A stretch of 7,440 nucleotides of DNA. Source: an uncultured Lachnospiraceae bacterium. GTDB lineage: Bacteria; Bacillota; Clostridia; Lachnospirales; Lachnospiraceae. Shown in pieces: positions 6,461-7,440 of the stretch. Each line of letters starts with the position of its first letter. The stretch's first letter is position 1. A model generated the notes under the pieces. The model saw only the letters and a program-made list of their open reading frames with translations, was not told the DNA's origin and searched no databases. Location: assembly GCA_947003375.1 (NCBI GenBank), contig CAMQOJ010000206.1, positions 1-7,440 on the forward strand, given 5' to 3'. A program made the translations under genes and the position numbers.

Positions 6461-7303
6461 TTACTTCTTGCTGTAGTCGTAGAAGCCTACGCCGGTCTTC
6501 TTGCCCAGCTTCCCTGCACGGACCATCTTGCGCAGAAGCGGATGAGGACGATACTTGGAATCGCCGGTCTCGTTCTGCAGCACTTCCATGATGGCCAGCA
6601 CGATGTCCAGGCCTACCAGGTCGCCCAGAGCCAGAGGCCCCATGGGATGGGATGCGCCCAGCTTCATGGCGGTGTCGATGTCCTCCACGCTGGCGATGCC
6701 CTCGGCGTAGATGCCGATGGCCTCGTTGATCATGGGAATCAGGATCCTGTTCACCACGAATCCGGGAGCTTCCTTCACCTCTACGGGAGTCTTGCCGATC
6801 TCCACGGAGATGTTCTTGATCTTCTCCACCAGCTCGTCGGGGGTGTTGGCGCCTGCGATGACCTCCACCAGCTTCATCCTGTCGGCAGGGTTGAAGAAAT
6901 GCATGCCAATCATAGGACGATCCAGTCCGGCACCGATCTCGGTGATGGAGAGGGAAGAGGTGTTGGTGGCGAAGATGCACTCGGGCTTCACGATCTCCTG
7001 AAGCTCCTTGAAGGTGGTCTTCTTAATCTGCATGTTCTCAGGGGCAACCTCGATGACCAGGTCGCAGTCTGTGCAGATGTCCTTTAAGCCGGTGACAATC
7101 TTGGCGGAGATGGCGTCAGCCTTCTCCTGGGTGATCTTCTCCTTGCTTACGAGGAAGTTCAGGTTCTTTAAAATCCTGGCCTTGCCCCCGTCGGCGAACT
7201 CCTGCTTGATGTCGCAAAGGCATACCTCATAGCCGTCCGTCATGGCAAATGCCTGCGCGATTCCGGCACCCATGGTGCCCGCACCGATAATACCTACTTT
7301 CAT
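6461..7303 (-). CDS. hbd: 3-hydroxybutyryl-CoA dehydrogenase
   Basis: A 280-residue cytoplasmic dehydrogenase that reduces acetoacetyl-CoA to (S)-3-hydroxybutyryl-CoA with NAD(P)H, the step before crotonase and Bcd. The N-terminal Rossmann domain begins MKVGIIGAGTMGAGIAQAF, with the GAGTMG dinucleotide loop at 7-12 and Asp31 at the end of the second strand. The substrate and catalytic residues are in place: Ser117 in NTSSLSIT, His135 in GMHFFNPA, Glu147 in KLVEVI and Asn185 in GFVVNRILIP. The C-terminal domain (about 186-280) has HPMGPLALGDLVGLD (219-233) and ends TGVGFYDYSKK, as in the clostridial enzyme of about 282 residues. ATG 7303 has AGGAGG (7312-7317) at 8 nt. It is the first complete gene of the operon here. 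The asparagine-rich alternatives of fused FadB proteins are ruled out by length. Confidence 0.96.
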   Translation of the reverse strand: MKVGIIGAGTMGAGIAQAFAMTDGYEVCLCDIKQEFADGGKARILKNLNFLVSKEKITQEKADAISAKIVTGLKDICTDCDLVIEVAPENMQIKKTTFKELQEIVKPECIFATNTSSLSITEIGAGLDRPMIGMHFFNPADRMKLVEVIAGANTPDELVEKIKNISVEIGKTPVEVKEAPGFVVNRILIPMINEAIGIYAEGIASVEDIDTAMKLGASHPMGPLALGDLVGLDIVLAIMEVLQNETGDSKYRPHPLLRKMVRAGKLGKKTGVGFYDYSKK

Positions 7304-7343
7304 TCGTCAGTCCTCCTTATTCTATACAAATTCCATATCCCTG

Positions 7344-7392
7344 TTATTTGTCCGTTTTATCCGTTTTCTTTAAGCCCGCCGCGAGCATAACC
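7344..7392 (-). other. Possible 3' tail of the gene upstream of hbd
   Basis: On the minus strand a frame is open from the adapter junction to TAA 7346-7344, reading VMLAAGLKKTDKTDK. It would end 40 nt before hbd, a normal operon spacing, so it may be the C-terminus of an upstream gene. The short tail matches no ending I recognise, including usual thiolase or crotonase ends. It includes an 8-nt direct repeat (TCCGTTTT on the plus strand at 7351-7358 and 7360-7367). Non-coding leader is equally possible; I see no convincing promoter. Confidence 0.2.
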
Positions 7393-7440
7393 CTGTCTCT
7401 TATACACATCTCCGAGCCCACGAGACAGATGAGGATCTCG
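7393..7440 (+). other. Illumina Nextera adapter (synthetic, not genomic)
   Basis: Positions 7393-7411 are the exact 19-bp hyperactive Tn5 mosaic end used in Nextera kits (CTGTCTCTTATACACATCT). 7412-7426 (CCGAGCCCACGAGAC) is the read-2 adapter. 7427-7434 (AGATGAGG) fits the 8-nt i7 index position, and 7435-7440 (ATCTCG) is the start of the P7 tail. The mosaic end is a man-made hybrid of the natural IS50 outside and inside ends, so this is library sequence that was not trimmed before assembly, not a transposon in the organism. The contig end should be cut at 7392. Confidence 0.98.

Noticed and set aside
7304..7392. A promoter for hbd
   Set aside because: TAGAAT-like bases occur on the minus strand, but so close to the Shine-Dalgarno that the start site would fall in it, and no credible -35 box is spaced correctly. 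The true promoter is probably beyond the contig end.
7393..7411. A Tn5/IS50 transposon end
   Set aside because: The 19 bases are the synthetic mosaic end, not either natural IS50 end, and the flanking read-2 and P7 sequences show it is library adapter.

Overview
The window looks like an anaerobic Firmicute of the class Clostridia, most probably Lachnospiraceae or a close relative. The reasons are a clostridial-type C4 acyl-CoA reduction operon (hbd-bcd-etfB-etfA), strong AGGAGG ribosome binding sites, and flavodoxin, MATE and aldo/keto reductase genes typical of gut Clostridia. The placement is inferred from gene content; no search was run.

Layout. On the plus strand, 1-342 is the 3' part of a flavodoxin gene whose start lies before the window. 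It overlaps by 4 nt a MATE-family efflux transporter (339-1682), followed 57 nt later by a YajO-like aldo/keto reductase (1740-2777). Just downstream, 2795-3048 holds a short open frame and the decayed remains of a second flavodoxin gene. The gene-free stretch 3049-3259 separates two convergent blocks and carries a perfect 13-bp hairpin (3121-3150) that is probably a bidirectional terminator. On the minus strand, read from right to left, come hbd (7303-6461), bcd (6350-5199), etfB (5145-4363) and etfA (4306-3260), with gaps of 110, 53 and 56 nt and a good Shine-Dalgarno before each.

How the genes work together. The minus-strand operon encodes the reductive middle of butyrate formation. Hbd reduces acetoacetyl-CoA to 3-hydroxybutyryl-CoA. 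After dehydration by a crotonase not seen here, the Bcd/EtfAB complex reduces crotonyl-CoA to butyryl-CoA and, in characterised clostridial relatives, bifurcates electrons from NADH to ferredoxin. Thiolase, crotonase and the terminal butyrate enzymes are absent and may lie beyond the right end. The plus-strand block (flavodoxin, MATE pump, NADPH-type reductase) looks like a small redox or xenobiotic-response cassette, but its substrate cannot be read from the sequence.

The right end is artificial. Bases 7393-7440 are Illumina Nextera adapter: the 19-bp synthetic Tn5 mosaic end, the read-2 adapter, an 8-nt index and the first bases of the P7 tail. The biological sequence stops at about 7392. 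I found no CRISPR array, tRNA, rRNA, natural mobile element or clearly new system.
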